Assembly: GCF_001445575.1 (NCBI RefSeq)
Contig: NZ_CP013200.1
Span: 2,976,001-3,040,000, forward strand
DNA from: Arthrobacter alpinus
Lineage (GTDB): Bacteria; Actinomycetota; Actinomycetes; Actinomycetales; Micrococcaceae
Length of the DNA: 64,000 nt
Direction of reading: 5' to 3'
Below are positions 48,611 through 57,242 of the stretch, one piece after another. Below the pieces are notes generated by a model, which searched no databases, was not told the origin of the DNA, and saw nothing but the letters and a program-made list of their open reading frames with translations. Position 1 is the stretch's first letter; every line of letters begins with the position of its first letter. Position numbers and translations under genes: made by a program.

Positions 48611-49582
48611 ATGAACAGCTCACAGGCACAGTTCGCAAGTCCAATTCTCACCCTTACTGTGAATCCGGCACTAGACATAAGCACATCCACTGACCTCGTC
48701 TACAGCGGTCACAAACTCCGGTGCAACGGCAGCCACATCGCACCGGGCGGCGGCGGGGCAAACGTCGCGAGGGTTTTGCATCGACTCGGCGGGCATGCTT
48801 TGGCTTTGTACACCGCAGGTGGCACAACCGGGGACACGTATCGCAAGCTGATGGAAGCCGAGGGCATCCCTGCCCTAGTTGCCACAGTCGACGGTGATAC
48901 CCGGCAAGACTTCACGGTCGACGAAGCGTCAACAGGCAAACAATTTCGTTTCGTCCTCAGAGGAGCCGAGCTCCATGAAAACGAATGGCGCAGGTTCCTG
49001 GAGCTGGCTAAACGTTCCATTCGGGCAGGAGGCTACGTGGTCGCCAGCGGGAGCCTGCCGCCAGGTGTCCCGGACGACTTTTACGCCCGCGTCGCCCGCC
49101 TGGCACGGCAGGCCGATGCACGATGCATTGTGGACACTTCGGGGCCGGCACTCGCTGAAGCACTGGCGGAAGGAGTCTTCATGGTCAAACCAAGCCGCAG
49201 GGAACTGGCTGAGCTTCTCGGAGCAACCCTAGACTCCGAAGAAAGTCACATCAACGCCATCTCCGCCTTGCTTGAAAACGGTTCCGCAGAGTGCGTGGCA
49301 CTGACACTTGCCGAAGCCGGAGCTGTTGTTGCAACAAAGGCGGGGGTCATCCGTTTGGCCGTGCCATCCGTCCAAGTAGTCAGTACCGTCGGCGCCGGTG
49401 ACAGTTTTCTGGCTGCATTCGTGCTGCGGCTCGCACAGGGCTACCCCGTCAACGCCGCCTTGGCAACGGCCGTCGCATCCGGAAGTGCCACTGTCATGAC
49501 TCCCGCCACTGAATTATGCCGGCCCGATGACGTCGCTCGCCTCGAAGCAGAAATTGTTGCCAGAGCAGCCAACCCCAGCTGA
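48611..49582 (+). CDS. pfkB: PfkB-family sugar kinase (phosphofructokinase II-like)
   Basis: 323 residues from ATG 48611 (MNSSQAQFASPILTLTVNPALDIST), with AGGAA before it. Family features are APGGGGANVARVLHRLGG (substrate loop), YTAGGTTGDTYRKLM, KQFRFVLRGAEL, SGSLPPGVPDDFYARVARLA, VDTSGPALAEAL, KPSRRELAELLG and the catalytic VSTVGAGDSFLAAFVLRLAQG with the base Asp in GAGDS. It phosphorylates fructose-6-phosphate or a related hexose phosphate. M. tuberculosis pfkB (Rv2029c) is DosR-controlled and sits next to hspX, as here beside Hsp20. Intact. Confidence 0.88.
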   Translation: MNSSQAQFASPILTLTVNPALDISTSTDLVYSGHKLRCNGSHIAPGGGGANVARVLHRLGGHALALYTAGGTTGDTYRKLMEAEGIPALVATVDGDTRQDFTVDEASTGKQFRFVLRGAELHENEWRRFLELAKRSIRAGGYVVASGSLPPGVPDDFYARVARLARQADARCIVDTSGPALAEALAEGVFMVKPSRRELAELLGATLDSEESHINAISALLENGSAECVALTLAEAGAVVATKAGVIRLAVPSVQVVSTVGAGDSFLAAFVLRLAQGYPVNAALATAVASGSATVMTPATELCRPDDVARLEAEIVARAANPS

Positions 49583-49599
49583 CGAACGACATACCGGGC

Positions 49600-50250
49600 T
49601 GCGGGTCCCATTCGTGGGCAAGGGAAGCCTTCCCTCCCCGGCATGCGCATCCCCCGCAGCCGAGGCAGCAAATCGGCCCGCCACGGCATAGGCGCAAAAG
49701 AACCGTTGGGTACTGTCGTGTACCGCAAAGTTTCCTGCAAAAGTGGCGACCGGGGCGCCCTTCTCGTCGTCCAGGACCTCGGCGTAGGCGAGGCGGGAAT
49801 GATCATCGATCACCTCGTGAATGTAGTCGAACCCGATCCGGGCCTTCTTGTCTTTATGGGCCACGGTCACTTTCCGGCCCAGGGCCCTCCACCCGCCGCC
49901 GTCGGGAATCCGGCCGAACTTTCTTGACGTCAATGTGGATCAGTTCCCCGGCCCGGTCCCGTTCGTAGCGGCGCCCCGAGGCGCCCTGGGCGCGGATGAG
50001 TTCGCCGGTGACCGGGTCGAACCAGGCCAGCAAGGGTTCTTCGTGGCGACCCAGGATCCGTGTCATGCTCCTCTCCGGCACACCCGTCGTGTGGCTGATC
50101 CGGGCCGGCCCGCACAGCATCTGGTGGCGGGCAGCCACCACGGATTCCTCGGTCGGTCGGGGTCGGGACGCAAATGGCAGATCAACACTCCAGCACGAGG
50201 AGCACCTGCTACAAATCTGGACGGCCCCGGCTTCCGCCACATCAGTATTG
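49600..50250 (-). pseudogene. IS481-type transposase remnant
   Basis: Minus-strand pieces in two frames: CGPARISHTTGVPERSMTRILGRHEEPLLAWFDPVTGELIRAQ (helix-turn-helix region), RRYERDRAGELIHIDVKKV, then GRIPDGGGWRALGR, KKARIGFDYIHEVIDDHSRLAYAEVLDDEKGAPVATF from the DDE integrase core. Both ends are missing and a frame change lies near 49920. The two catalytic aspartates (HIDVKK, DDHSR) are recognisable, but the C-terminal Glu region is lost. No terminal inverted repeats were found by eye. Confidence 0.75.
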
Positions 50251-50909
50251 AAAATGACTAATGTGATCGGGCAGCAACATCTAGACTTAGCCAACCAGGC
50301 AGAAGGCACGGTCGCTACCCGCTACGCATTCACCAATGACCAGGTAACCCTGGTTGTCCCGGGGTATCCCTCCCACGGGCACGACTCTGTTATTCGAAGC
50401 ATTCACGACATATCCGCAGAGAGTTAGTTCGGCCCCGGGCCAAACCACGCCATGAACACCGCGAATCGTTGACGCACGACGGCCGCCATTTCACACCTGT
50501 CAAGAACCACGAGCTTCTGCCCACCATCATCTAAGGAATTAGACAGCCGTTTATTGGCGCCGTCGGGTAGAGAGCCGATTTCATGAACACAATACGATTG
50601 CTCGTACTATTCGAGTGGAACAATACGGACTCGTCAACACACATTGGTCACCGGCACTCAGGCAATCAATGGTCTCGAGCCGGGAACACCCTCACTGGAA
50701 GTTCAGGGACGGCTGCAAGCAGCAGTAGTGTTCGGGTCCCGGACTCTATACGTCCCCAACTCACGTCGCTAAGGCTCTAACGCACCATGAATTAGGTGAA
50801 GGGGAAGACTCCCCAAATATTCAGAAGGGAGAAAGCAACCAGCAAAATCAGCGTCGGAGGACCAAGACGCCGCAAAACAGGGCCCCCAAGGGAACAGGCG
50901 GTCATCACC
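50251..50909. other. Intergenic stretch, nothing recognised
   Basis: About 660 bases between the transposase remnant and the left repeat of the tRNA-associated element. Short open frames exist on both strands but none has a ribosome site plus recognisable product. The segment is less GC-rich than its surroundings in places, in keeping with a transferred or decayed region. Confidence 0.4.
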
Positions 50910-51105
50910 TGTCAACATCGTGTCAACACCTAAAAACGAAAACCCCCTGTCACCAGGGGGTTTTCGAATATTTGTGCCAAAGGTGGGATCGAACGTGATC
51001 TAAACCCCCTATTAACAAAGGGAAGTAGCGGGGTACCGCGGCAGTGCGGCCCAGTACGACGCAGTCCGGACCAGTCCGACAGGAAAAGTGTTGACACTGT
51101 CAACA
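50910..51105. repeat. TGTCAACA repeats near the left end (possible arm-type sites)
   Basis: TGTCAACA occurs at 50910-50917, 50921-50928 and 51098-51105, and inverted (TGTTGACA) at 51089-51096; one more copy opens the right repeat at 56928-56935. Short direct and inverted octamers beside an attachment site resemble integrase or excisionase arm sites. Confidence 0.45.
50921..50994. repeat. Left attachment-like direct repeat (copy of tRNA-Leu 3' end and terminator)
   Basis: A 74-base segment beginning TGTCAACACC and ending GGATCGAAC closely matches 56928-57002. It includes a perfect hairpin (CGAAAACCCCCTG, loop TCAC, CAGGGGGTTTTCG) and a damaged copy of the tRNA acceptor and T-arm. This is what integration into a tRNA 3' end leaves behind. 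Confidence 0.75.
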
Positions 51106-51180
51106 CACCCATTTTCGGCTTGAGGTGGGAAAGTAGCCCGCCGGAAGCTTGGCCCAACCACTTGGAGGGCCCGGGCAACC

Positions 51181-51420
51181 ATGCGCGGCTACGGCAGGAA
51201 GCCCCGCATATACCAATCGACCGACCCAACCGGGGCGCAAGCAGAAGCTGGCCTCCTGGCCAAGCTCAATGCGATGCTCCCACCTACCGACGACGACATC
51301 AGCCCCGACATGGCCATGAGTGAACTCGCCAAGTTCTGATGGCTGGAATTCGAAGACCTGAAACGGGCCCCCAATACACGCCGTCGCTACAGGGCCACGC
51401 TGACAAGCCCGGCAACGTTG
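51181..51420 (+). pseudogene. Tyrosine recombinase (integrase) N-terminal remnant
   Basis: ATG 51181 reads MRGYGRKPRIYQSTDPTGAQAEAGLLAKLNAMLPP, ISPDMAMSELAKF, TGA (51337-51339), then WLEFEDLKRAPNTRRRYRATL. This is the arm-binding region and the start of the core-binding domain of an actinophage-type integrase; the catalytic domain is absent. Placed just inside the left repeat, it is the likely former integrase of the tRNA-Leu element. Similarity is lost near 51400-51420, where it meets the Cys-rich remnant on the other strand. Confidence 0.7.
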
Positions 51421-51533
51421 CTAGAGCATGGTGCCACAGACTCTATGAGCAGGAACTGGTCTGTTCCGCACTGGTGGCACCACGGGCGGCCCTCTGAGCC
51501 ACAAACGCTCGGCAATTCCATTGTTTGAGGCAT
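51387..51533 (-). pseudogene. Cys-rich zinc-ribbon-like protein (family copy 4), 3' truncated
   Basis: ATG 51533 after GGAAGGG gives MPQTMELPSVCGSEGRPWCHQCGTDQFLLIESVAPCSSNVAG and then stops. WCHQCGTDQFLLIESV aligns with WCEDCDTDEFLIIESV of the copy at 47249; the second half (YSCLECG..H) is missing because the sequence runs into the integrase remnant. A box at 51676-51691 lies about 140 nt upstream, as for the other copies. Confidence 0.6.
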
Positions 51534-51675
51534 CGAACAAGTACCCTTCCATCAAGCACAGCCGAACTGCACGAACGTTTACGTGGCCCCGCAAATCATG
51601 ACCGGTTCCTTGCGCTTGACATCCCGCAGCCGGAAGGGTCAGAGCTCTTCGGCCCCTCATCGCCAGCAACCACCA

Positions 51676-51691
51676 AGGACCTTGTGCCCTA
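51676..51691 (-). promoter_or_regulatory. DosR-like box upstream of Cys-rich copy 4
   Basis: AGGACCTTGTGCCCTA, the right-most member of the motif set; the same core is at 17355-17370. Confidence 0.57.
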
Positions 51692-51773
51692 GCCGGCAGA
51701 GGACAGCTCACATGTACTAAGAGTAAGGACCGTTGCCGCACCACTGCGGGCTGCCCAGCACTCGGAGGATATT

Positions 51774-51968
51774 TTGAACAATGACAGCCAGCGGCGAAAC
51801 AGCCCGGCTCGGATCGTCACGTTCATTGCTGCTGTAATGGGCGGAACCGCAGCAGTCATCGTACTCACCTACTGGATAACTAATTCTTGGGCGACAGGTA
51901 CCACCTCCGGTGTGATCGCAGGCGTGCTGTCTGCCTCCATGTACCCGGTGCTTTTTCGGAAGCGTTGA
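51774..51968 (+). CDS. Small two-helix membrane protein
   Basis: 64 residues from a TTG (LNNDSQRRNSPARIVTFIAAVMGGTAAVIVLTYWITNSW) behind a good GGAGGA site, with a second hydrophobic segment (TTSGVIAGVLSASMYPVLF) and a basic end. It is 58 nt upstream of the CPBP protease gene on the same strand. No known family; it could be a small regulator or substrate of the protease/ABC cassette, but there is no leader-peptide signature. Confidence 0.5.
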   Translation: MNNDSQRRNSPARIVTFIAAVMGGTAAVIVLTYWITNSWATGTTSGVIAGVLSASMYPVLFRKR

Positions 51969-52026
51969 GCCCCATCAAACGGCACTTCCCGAACCGCAGC
52001 TGCGGTTCACCCATCAAAGGAGTCAC

Positions 52027-52782
52027 ATGCGCACGCTTCAGGACACCAAACCCATCTGGCACGCGCTGATCTGGATTGGGCTCTATATTCTCGCAGTCAA
52101 CCTCGGCGACAACGTTGGCGCGATGCTCGACTTCCCGGAACTCACGAGTTTGGTGCTCGTTGCCGTCTCGGCCGTTCTCATCGTCTATCTGTGGGGTGGT
52201 GGACGGCTCTCCTTCTATGGCATTCGGTTGGTCCAGGCAAGAACACTGCCGCTCACGCTCTTCTATGTTCCGCTATTCGCGATCGCCTTTCTGCAGTACT
52301 CCAAGGGATTCGCGCTCAACCTTGATCTGCACACCATCGGATTCACCCTTCTCCTCGTGGCGGCCGTCGGATTCATCGAGGAACTCCTGTTCCGCGGTTT
52401 CTTGCTCCAGGCGCTTCGGACGCGCGGCAGCCTCACCCGCGCGATCATCATCTCAGGCGTCACCTTCGGAATCGGCCACCTCGTAAATCTCCTGCGCGGG
52501 TACTCGCTCACTGAGCAAGCCCTGCAACTGGTCGCGGCAGTACTCATTGGCATCGCCTTGGCATACTGCGTCGTGCTTACGGGAAGCATTATGCCAGGCA
52601 TTGCCTTCCACATCCTGTTCAATTTGAGCGGCACGATTACGGCACACTCAGTGCTTGGAGATTCTGTGACGGTGGGGATCATCGCGATCGCGATGATCCC
52701 CTACATCCTGTTTCTTCGCCATAGCCTCACCAAGACAGGAGCGGCTGTCGTCACCGACACAGCTTCGACCGCGGTGGCCTAA
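52027..52782 (+). CDS. CPBP-family intramembrane metalloprotease (copy 1)
   Basis: 251 residues, MRTLQDTKPIWHALIWIGLYILAVNLGDNVG, eight or so helices. The family motifs are in order: EELLFRGFLLQAL (Glu-Glu and Arg of motif 1), FGIGHLVNLL (His of motif 2) and HILFNLSG (His/Asn of motif 3). CPBP proteases process prenylated proteins in eukaryotes and serve in bacteriocin processing or immunity in bacteria. A clean AAAGGAG ribosome site precedes ATG 52027. It begins the cassette continued by the ABC pair, hydrolase and second CPBP gene. Confidence 0.88.
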   Translation: MRTLQDTKPIWHALIWIGLYILAVNLGDNVGAMLDFPELTSLVLVAVSAVLIVYLWGGGRLSFYGIRLVQARTLPLTLFYVPLFAIAFLQYSKGFALNLDLHTIGFTLLLVAAVGFIEELLFRGFLLQALRTRGSLTRAIIISGVTFGIGHLVNLLRGYSLTEQALQLVAAVLIGIALAYCVVLTGSIMPGIAFHILFNLSGTITAHSVLGDSVTVGIIAIAMIPYILFLRHSLTKTGAAVVTDTASTAVA

Positions 52783-52829
52783 CCTGATGCAACTGCAACG
52801 CGCACCACTACGACAGAACGGGGTACACA

Positions 52830-53759
52830 ATGGACGAAGCACTAGTACACATTGATAGATTCGGGATGGACTTCGGAGACAACACGGTTATCAGCGATCT
52901 GTCGTTCGACGTTAGAAGCGGCGAAACGTTTGGATTTCTGGGTAGCAACGGTTCCGGCAAGACGACAACGGTGCGAGCGCTGTTGGGCATCTACCGGCCC
53001 ACCTCCGGGATACTACACATCAACGGTAAGGCGTTCAGCCCTGAAGATGGCAGTCGTTTGGGCTACCTGCCGGAAGAGCGCGGCTTGTACAAGAAAGAGC
53101 CGGTCATCGAGATAATGACGTATTTTGGCCGCCTCAAGGGGATGGACCGCCGCACGGCCAAGTCGTGGTCCCTTGACTATCTGGAACGTGTGGCCCTGGC
53201 GGACAAGGCCAAGCTCCGACTTGACAAGCTGTCTGGCGGCGAACAGCAAAAGATCCAGCTGGGGGTGACAATCATGAACGATCCGGAACTGCTGATTCTG
53301 GATGAACCCACCAAGGGCTTTGACCCGGTCAACCGGCGCCTGCTCATGGACATCATCGCCGACCAGAAGAAGGCGGGGGCCACCGTCGTCATGATCACCC
53401 ACCAGATGGAAGAGGTTGAGCGGCTGTGCGACCGTGTCCTTTTGCTGAAAAATGGCATGGCCGAGGCCTACGGCACCATCGATGAGGTGCAGAACCGCTA
53501 CGGGGGAAGGATGGTGCGGCTCAAATACTCCGGCCAGATCCCAGTGTCACCACACTATTCGGTGGAGCTGGAACAAAAGAACTATGCGGAACTGGCCCTG
53601 ATCGGTGATGAAGATGAGTCTCTCATTTTGCGTGGGCTGCAGGACGCCGGAGTGTGCGTTCGCGGCTTCACCGTCACCAAGGTTTCCCTGGACGACATCT
53701 TCATAAAGATCTACGGGGACCAGAACGTTGCATACCAACGCGAGATGGCTGGGGTTTGA
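52830..53759 (+). CDS. ABC transporter ATP-binding protein (NatA-like)
   Basis: 309 residues, MDEALVHIDRFGMDFGDNTVISDLSFDV. Walker A GSNGSGKTTTVR, Q-loop GYLPEERGLYKKEPVIEIMTYFGRLKGM, signature LSGGEQQKIQLGVTIM, Walker [20 protein letters not shown] and switch MITHQMEEVERLCDRV are all intact. The EERGLY(K/P) sequence and the C-terminal domain place it with NatA-type exporters. The permease ATG is 5 nt after its stop, so they are one transcriptional and functional unit. Confidence 0.92.
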   Translation: MDEALVHIDRFGMDFGDNTVISDLSFDVRSGETFGFLGSNGSGKTTTVRALLGIYRPTSGILHINGKAFSPEDGSRLGYLPEERGLYKKEPVIEIMTYFGRLKGMDRRTAKSWSLDYLERVALADKAKLRLDKLSGGEQQKIQLGVTIMNDPELLILDEPTKGFDPVNRRLLMDIIADQKKAGATVVMITHQMEEVERLCDRVLLLKNGMAEAYGTIDEVQNRYGGRMVRLKYSGQIPVSPHYSVELEQKNYAELALIGDEDESLILRGLQDAGVCVRGFTVTKVSLDDIFIKIYGDQNVAYQREMAGV

Positions 53760-53763
53760 GATC

Positions 53764-54987
53764 ATGGCACAGCATAATCTGGGCACCGTGATCTCCTTTG
53801 AGTTCTTCCGGACCATCACCAGGAAGCGGTTCTGGCTCGGAACCTTGGCGTTCCCCGCTGCCATAGCAGTCATTCTCGTGCTGACCGTCATCAGCAACAC
53901 CGCCACCAGCAGCACCAGCGACGCCCAGAAGAGCGCCCAGTTTAGCGTCACCTACACCGACGATTCCGGCCTTATCACCGACCAGAGCGCAACCATGTTC
54001 GGTGCCGTTCAAGCCAGCAGTTCCGGCCAGGGCATTGACGCCATCAAGGAGGGAACAACTGATGCCTACTTTGCATTCCCCGCGGACCCGGTAACGGAAC
54101 CCATCCAAGTCTATGCAGTTGATCAGGGGATCTTCGAGAACGGAAAATACGCCGCCGTCGCGCAGGAGATGCTCAGCCAGTCCGTGCAGGAAAAGATCGG
54201 CTCACCCCAACTGGCCAGCATTGCCCAACATCCCGCGACAATCAACGTCACGACCTATCAAGGATCCGCCGAGGCCGGGGGCCTTAATTCTGCAGTCCCA
54301 CCTCTGCTCTTCATCTTGGTCTTCTACGGGCTGATCATGCTGCTTGCAGGGCAGATGGTGAATTCAACGCTGGAGGAGAAGGAAAACCGCGTCACGGAAA
54401 TGATCCTCACAACACTGAAACCAACAACCCTGATTACCGGCAAGGTCATCACCTTGTTCATGATCGGACTGCTGCAAGCCCTTGTCTTCGCCCTGCCTGT
54501 TGTCATCGGTTACGTGTTCTTCCGTGACCAGTTGAACCTGCCGTCCTTGGATCTCTCACAACTGGCCTTTGACCCGGTGCGCATGACCGTGGGGTTCCTG
54601 CTCATGCTCGGAGGATTCTCCCTGTACACCACCACACTTGTCGCCGTTGGGGCAGCCATGCCGACCGCCAAAGAGGCCGGCAGTTTCATTGGTGTCATGA
54701 TGGCACTGATCTTCGTGCCGCTCTACGTTATCGGCCTGGTTGTCTCGGCCCCGCACGCGGTCATCGTGCAGATCTTCACCTACTTCCCGTTCACCGCACC
54801 AACCACCGCGCTCATCCGCAACGGACTTGGCACGTTGGGGATCGTTGAGTCGATCATCGTCATCGCCATCCTGTTCTTCTCGGCAGCAGTAATGCTCCGC
54901 CTAGCCGTCAGCATTTTCCAGTACGGGTCGATCTCTTACACGAAAAAGGTTCCGTTGCGGTCCGTCCTGTCCAGAAGGGCGGGGTAG
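53764..54987 (+). CDS. ABC-2 type permease (NatB-like)
   Basis: 407 residues from MAQHNLGTVISFEFFRTITRKRFWLGTLAFPAAIAVILVLTVIS. One N-terminal helix, an extracellular domain of about 150 residues (SVTYTDDSGLITDQSATMF, EMLSQSVQEKIG), then five to six helices with the hallmark GQMVNSTLEEKENRVTEMILTTLKPTTLITGKVITLF. This is the NatB/YhaP layout (peptide, sodium or antibiotic efflux). It partners the preceding ATPase. Confidence 0.9.
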   Translation: MAQHNLGTVISFEFFRTITRKRFWLGTLAFPAAIAVILVLTVISNTATSSTSDAQKSAQFSVTYTDDSGLITDQSATMFGAVQASSSGQGIDAIKEGTTDAYFAFPADPVTEPIQVYAVDQGIFENGKYAAVAQEMLSQSVQEKIGSPQLASIAQHPATINVTTYQGSAEAGGLNSAVPPLLFILVFYGLIMLLAGQMVNSTLEEKENRVTEMILTTLKPTTLITGKVITLFMIGLLQALVFALPVVIGYVFFRDQLNLPSLDLSQLAFDPVRMTVGFLLMLGGFSLYTTTLVAVGAAMPTAKEAGSFIGVMMALIFVPLYVIGLVVSAPHAVIVQIFTYFPFTAPTTALIRNGLGTLGIVESIIVIAILFFSAAVMLRLAVSIFQYGSISYTKKVPLRSVLSRRAG

Positions 54988-55029
54988 GTGGGATATGCCC
55001 AACCCGACACGATGTTCGACTGAGCGTGC

Positions 55030-55962
55030 ATGAGGACACTGCTGAAGGTACTGGCGATCGTCGGGATGTCCGCCGTCGTTCTTGCCGCGACCTCGACTAT
55101 CACTAATCTGGCGTTGGGTGCTTACGAGCAGGCAACCGCACAACCTTATGGTGAGCGTGTCAGCATCGACGGCGGCGAAGTCAATGTCTCGGTGACCGGA
55201 ACAGGTGAGCAGACCGTGGTGCTGCTTAACGGCTACGGGACCGCCTCACCGGCGTTGGACTTCACTCCCTTGATCAAGGAGCTCAAGGACGAGTACACCG
55301 TTGTTGTCATCGAGCGGTTCGGATATGGCTACAGTGATAAGGATGCCACTGATCGAACTGTCGAGAACATCTCCACCGAGCTGCACGAAACCCTCAAGGC
55401 GCTTGGCGTGAACGGATCCTACATCCTGATAGGCCACTCGATGGCAGGAATTTACAGCCTCGACTATGTGAACCGATTCCCCGGTGAGGTATCTGCCCTC
55501 GTAACCATCGACGGAACCGTTCCCGAGGCTTTCGCGGTTCCACCAAAAATGGGTCTCGGGCAACGGTTCCTTTCGACAATTGGCTGGGTGCGGTGGATGA
55601 GCGCACTCAATCCGCAAATCACGGCGCCCGCGGCGCCGGCCAAGACTTACTCCCAACAGGAAATTGAGCAGATCCACCTAATGACGATCTGGAACTACGC
55701 CAACCCGGCGGTCATCGATGAGAACAACCGGTCCGCAGAGAACTTTGCTGCAGTGGCACGGTTGGGCTACCCGAGAGAACTTCCAGTGCTGGCGTTCGTG
55801 TCACGACAACTCATTGACGCAAACACGCAGTGGCGTCCGGCGCACGAACAGCAGTTGGAAGCACTGGAGCGTTCGGAGCTGGTGGTGCTCGAAGGTGGCC
55901 ACTATTTGCATTGGACGCATTCAAAGGAATTGGCTGAGTCTCTTGACGCGTTTCTCGGCTGA
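55030..55962 (+). CDS. Alpha/beta-hydrolase, membrane-anchored or exported
   Basis: 310 residues. The N-terminus MRTLLKVLAIVGMSAVVLAATSTITNLALGAYEQA is a signal-anchor-like helix. The fold follows: VVLLNGYGTASPALDFTPLIKEL (oxyanion region), ERFGYGYSDKD, IGHSMAGIYSLDYVNRFP with the nucleophile Ser, and GGHYLHWTHSKELAESLDAFL with the catalytic His. Together with the CPBP proteases and exporter it may modify or degrade an exported molecule; the substrate is unknown. Confidence 0.85.
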   Translation: MRTLLKVLAIVGMSAVVLAATSTITNLALGAYEQATAQPYGERVSIDGGEVNVSVTGTGEQTVVLLNGYGTASPALDFTPLIKELKDEYTVVVIERFGYGYSDKDATDRTVENISTELHETLKALGVNGSYILIGHSMAGIYSLDYVNRFPGEVSALVTIDGTVPEAFAVPPKMGLGQRFLSTIGWVRWMSALNPQITAPAAPAKTYSQQEIEQIHLMTIWNYANPAVIDENNRSAENFAAVARLGYPRELPVLAFVSRQLIDANTQWRPAHEQQLEALERSELVVLEGGHYLHWTHSKELAESLDAFLG

Positions 55963-55972
55963 ACGACAGCAA

Positions 55973-56875
55973 ATGGGTTTTCGTGGCAACGTCGTTCGGG
56001 CGTTGAGGGCCGTGTCCGCTTCTAAACCCGCATGGTTCTTCGCCGCAGTGTGGATCACTTCCGTCCTAGTGCTCCTCGTCGAAGGGCAAGCTATTCCGGT
56101 CGGTGGCATAGGAGTCGGCATTGTCCTGCTGGTGCTCTGCCTGATTGTGACGGCAACCACTGAACCCGAACACATGGCGACACTTGTTGCTGGGCCAGCA
56201 CGCCGCAGGGTGTGGGCGCAGCTCGGGCTGGCGGCAGTGATCATCTCACTCACCGCATGGAACAACCTTGCCTATCACAACGTCGTCGAAGAAAGCTTGG
56301 CCATCCCGTTGTGGACACCGCTGGTCGAATGGCTCAAACGTCTAGGTGAGCAATGGTTCGGTGAGGGGCTGGGCACCTTCCTAATCAATCCCGTCACCTA
56401 CGTCCTTATCCCGCTCATACTGCTGCTGCTCGCTGGTGCGCGCCTCCCGACACTGGGATTCTCCAGAGGCCACCGGGTAGGTCGAGCCCTACTGATCTGC
56501 TGTGCCGTGCCACTCGCGTGGATTGCCTACATCCTGATCAGCGGTCAACTCTCGATCGTAAGGCTATTGGGTAGCTTCGCGTCCAACTTCATGCAGAATG
56601 GCTTCCTCGAGGAGTTCCTGTTCCGTGGAATTCTCCAAACGCGGCTGCGGCTTCTCACCGGGCCAGGTTGGGCGATGGTCCTCCAGGCACTCGTGTTCGG
56701 GGTCTGGCACCTCGGGGTTGGTTACAGCAACACTGGCCATACAGGGCTTCTTCCGGCGATAGCTATCACCATCGCCCAGCAATCACTCATCGGGCTCGCG
56801 TTGGGAATCCTCTTTGAATGCACACGCAACCTGGTTATCCCCTCGGTCGTGCATATCGCCCTCAACAGCATGTAA
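55973..56875 (+). CDS. CPBP-family intramembrane metalloprotease (copy 2)
   Basis: 300 residues from ATG 55973 (MGFRGNVVRALRAVSASKPAWFFAAVWITSVLVLLV), about eight helices. The motifs EEFLFRGILQTRLR, FGVWHLGVGYSNTG and HIALNSM (family motif 3) are present. It is only distantly similar to the copy at 52027, so the two are not a recent duplication. It follows the hydrolase by 10 nt and ends the cassette 52 nt before the right repeat. Confidence 0.87.
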   Translation: MGFRGNVVRALRAVSASKPAWFFAAVWITSVLVLLVEGQAIPVGGIGVGIVLLVLCLIVTATTEPEHMATLVAGPARRRVWAQLGLAAVIISLTAWNNLAYHNVVEESLAIPLWTPLVEWLKRLGEQWFGEGLGTFLINPVTYVLIPLILLLLAGARLPTLGFSRGHRVGRALLICCAVPLAWIAYILISGQLSIVRLLGSFASNFMQNGFLEEFLFRGILQTRLRLLTGPGWAMVLQALVFGVWHLGVGYSNTGHTGLLPAIAITIAQQSLIGLALGILFECTRNLVIPSVVHIALNSM

Positions 56876-56927
56876 TAGAGCGCCGCAGACGAACTCGCAG
56901 GAACCTATTTCAACTCGCTAAACAGCC

Positions 56928-57002
56928 TGTCAACACTTAAAGACGAAAACCCCCTGTCACCAGGGGGTTTTCGAACAAATGTGCCCAAGGTGGGATTCGA
57001 AC
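56928..57002. repeat. Right attachment-like direct repeat at the tRNA-Leu 3' end
   Basis: 75 bases matching 50921-50994, covering the tRNA-Leu acceptor/T-arm and its terminator. Here the tRNA is intact, so this is the functional side of the insertion. Confidence 0.75.
56944..56973 (-). terminator. Terminator of tRNA-Leu
   Basis: CGAAAACCCCCTG pairs perfectly with CAGGGGGTTTTCG around TCAC; on the minus strand it ends in a TTTT run 9 nt after the tRNA. Confidence 0.85.
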
Positions 57003-57062
57003 CCACACACCTTTCGATACTGCATTTTGAGTGCAGCGCGTCTGCCGTTCCGCCACTTGGGC
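56982..57062 (-). tRNA. tRNA-Leu (anticodon CAA)
   Basis: The minus strand folds as a class II tRNA. The acceptor is GCCCAAG/CTTGGGC plus discriminator A, the D arm GCG..CGC, and the anticodon stem CTGCA/TGCAG with loop CTCAAAA (anticodon CAA, reading UUG). A variable arm of about 13 nt and the T arm GTGGG-TTCGAAT-CCCAC complete it. No CCA is encoded. It is the target of the element to its left. Confidence 0.95.
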
Positions 57063-57242
57063 CTTAGCAAAAGCGTTCAAATCAACGCTGTTACAAAGAT
57101 CACGCTCCAGTTCTTGAATCACTTCCGAACCAGTGCGCGCAACTACTCTACATGCATATAGGCTGTTTTGTGGAACCGAAGCCCGCCTAGGGCTCAATAT
57201 TCGCAAAATGTGGTGTATTTCACCCCTTTAAAGGAGTTTTTT

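Noticed and set aside
50910..57002. A prophage
   Set aside because: No capsid, tail, packaging or replication genes; only an integrase remnant and a membrane cassette.
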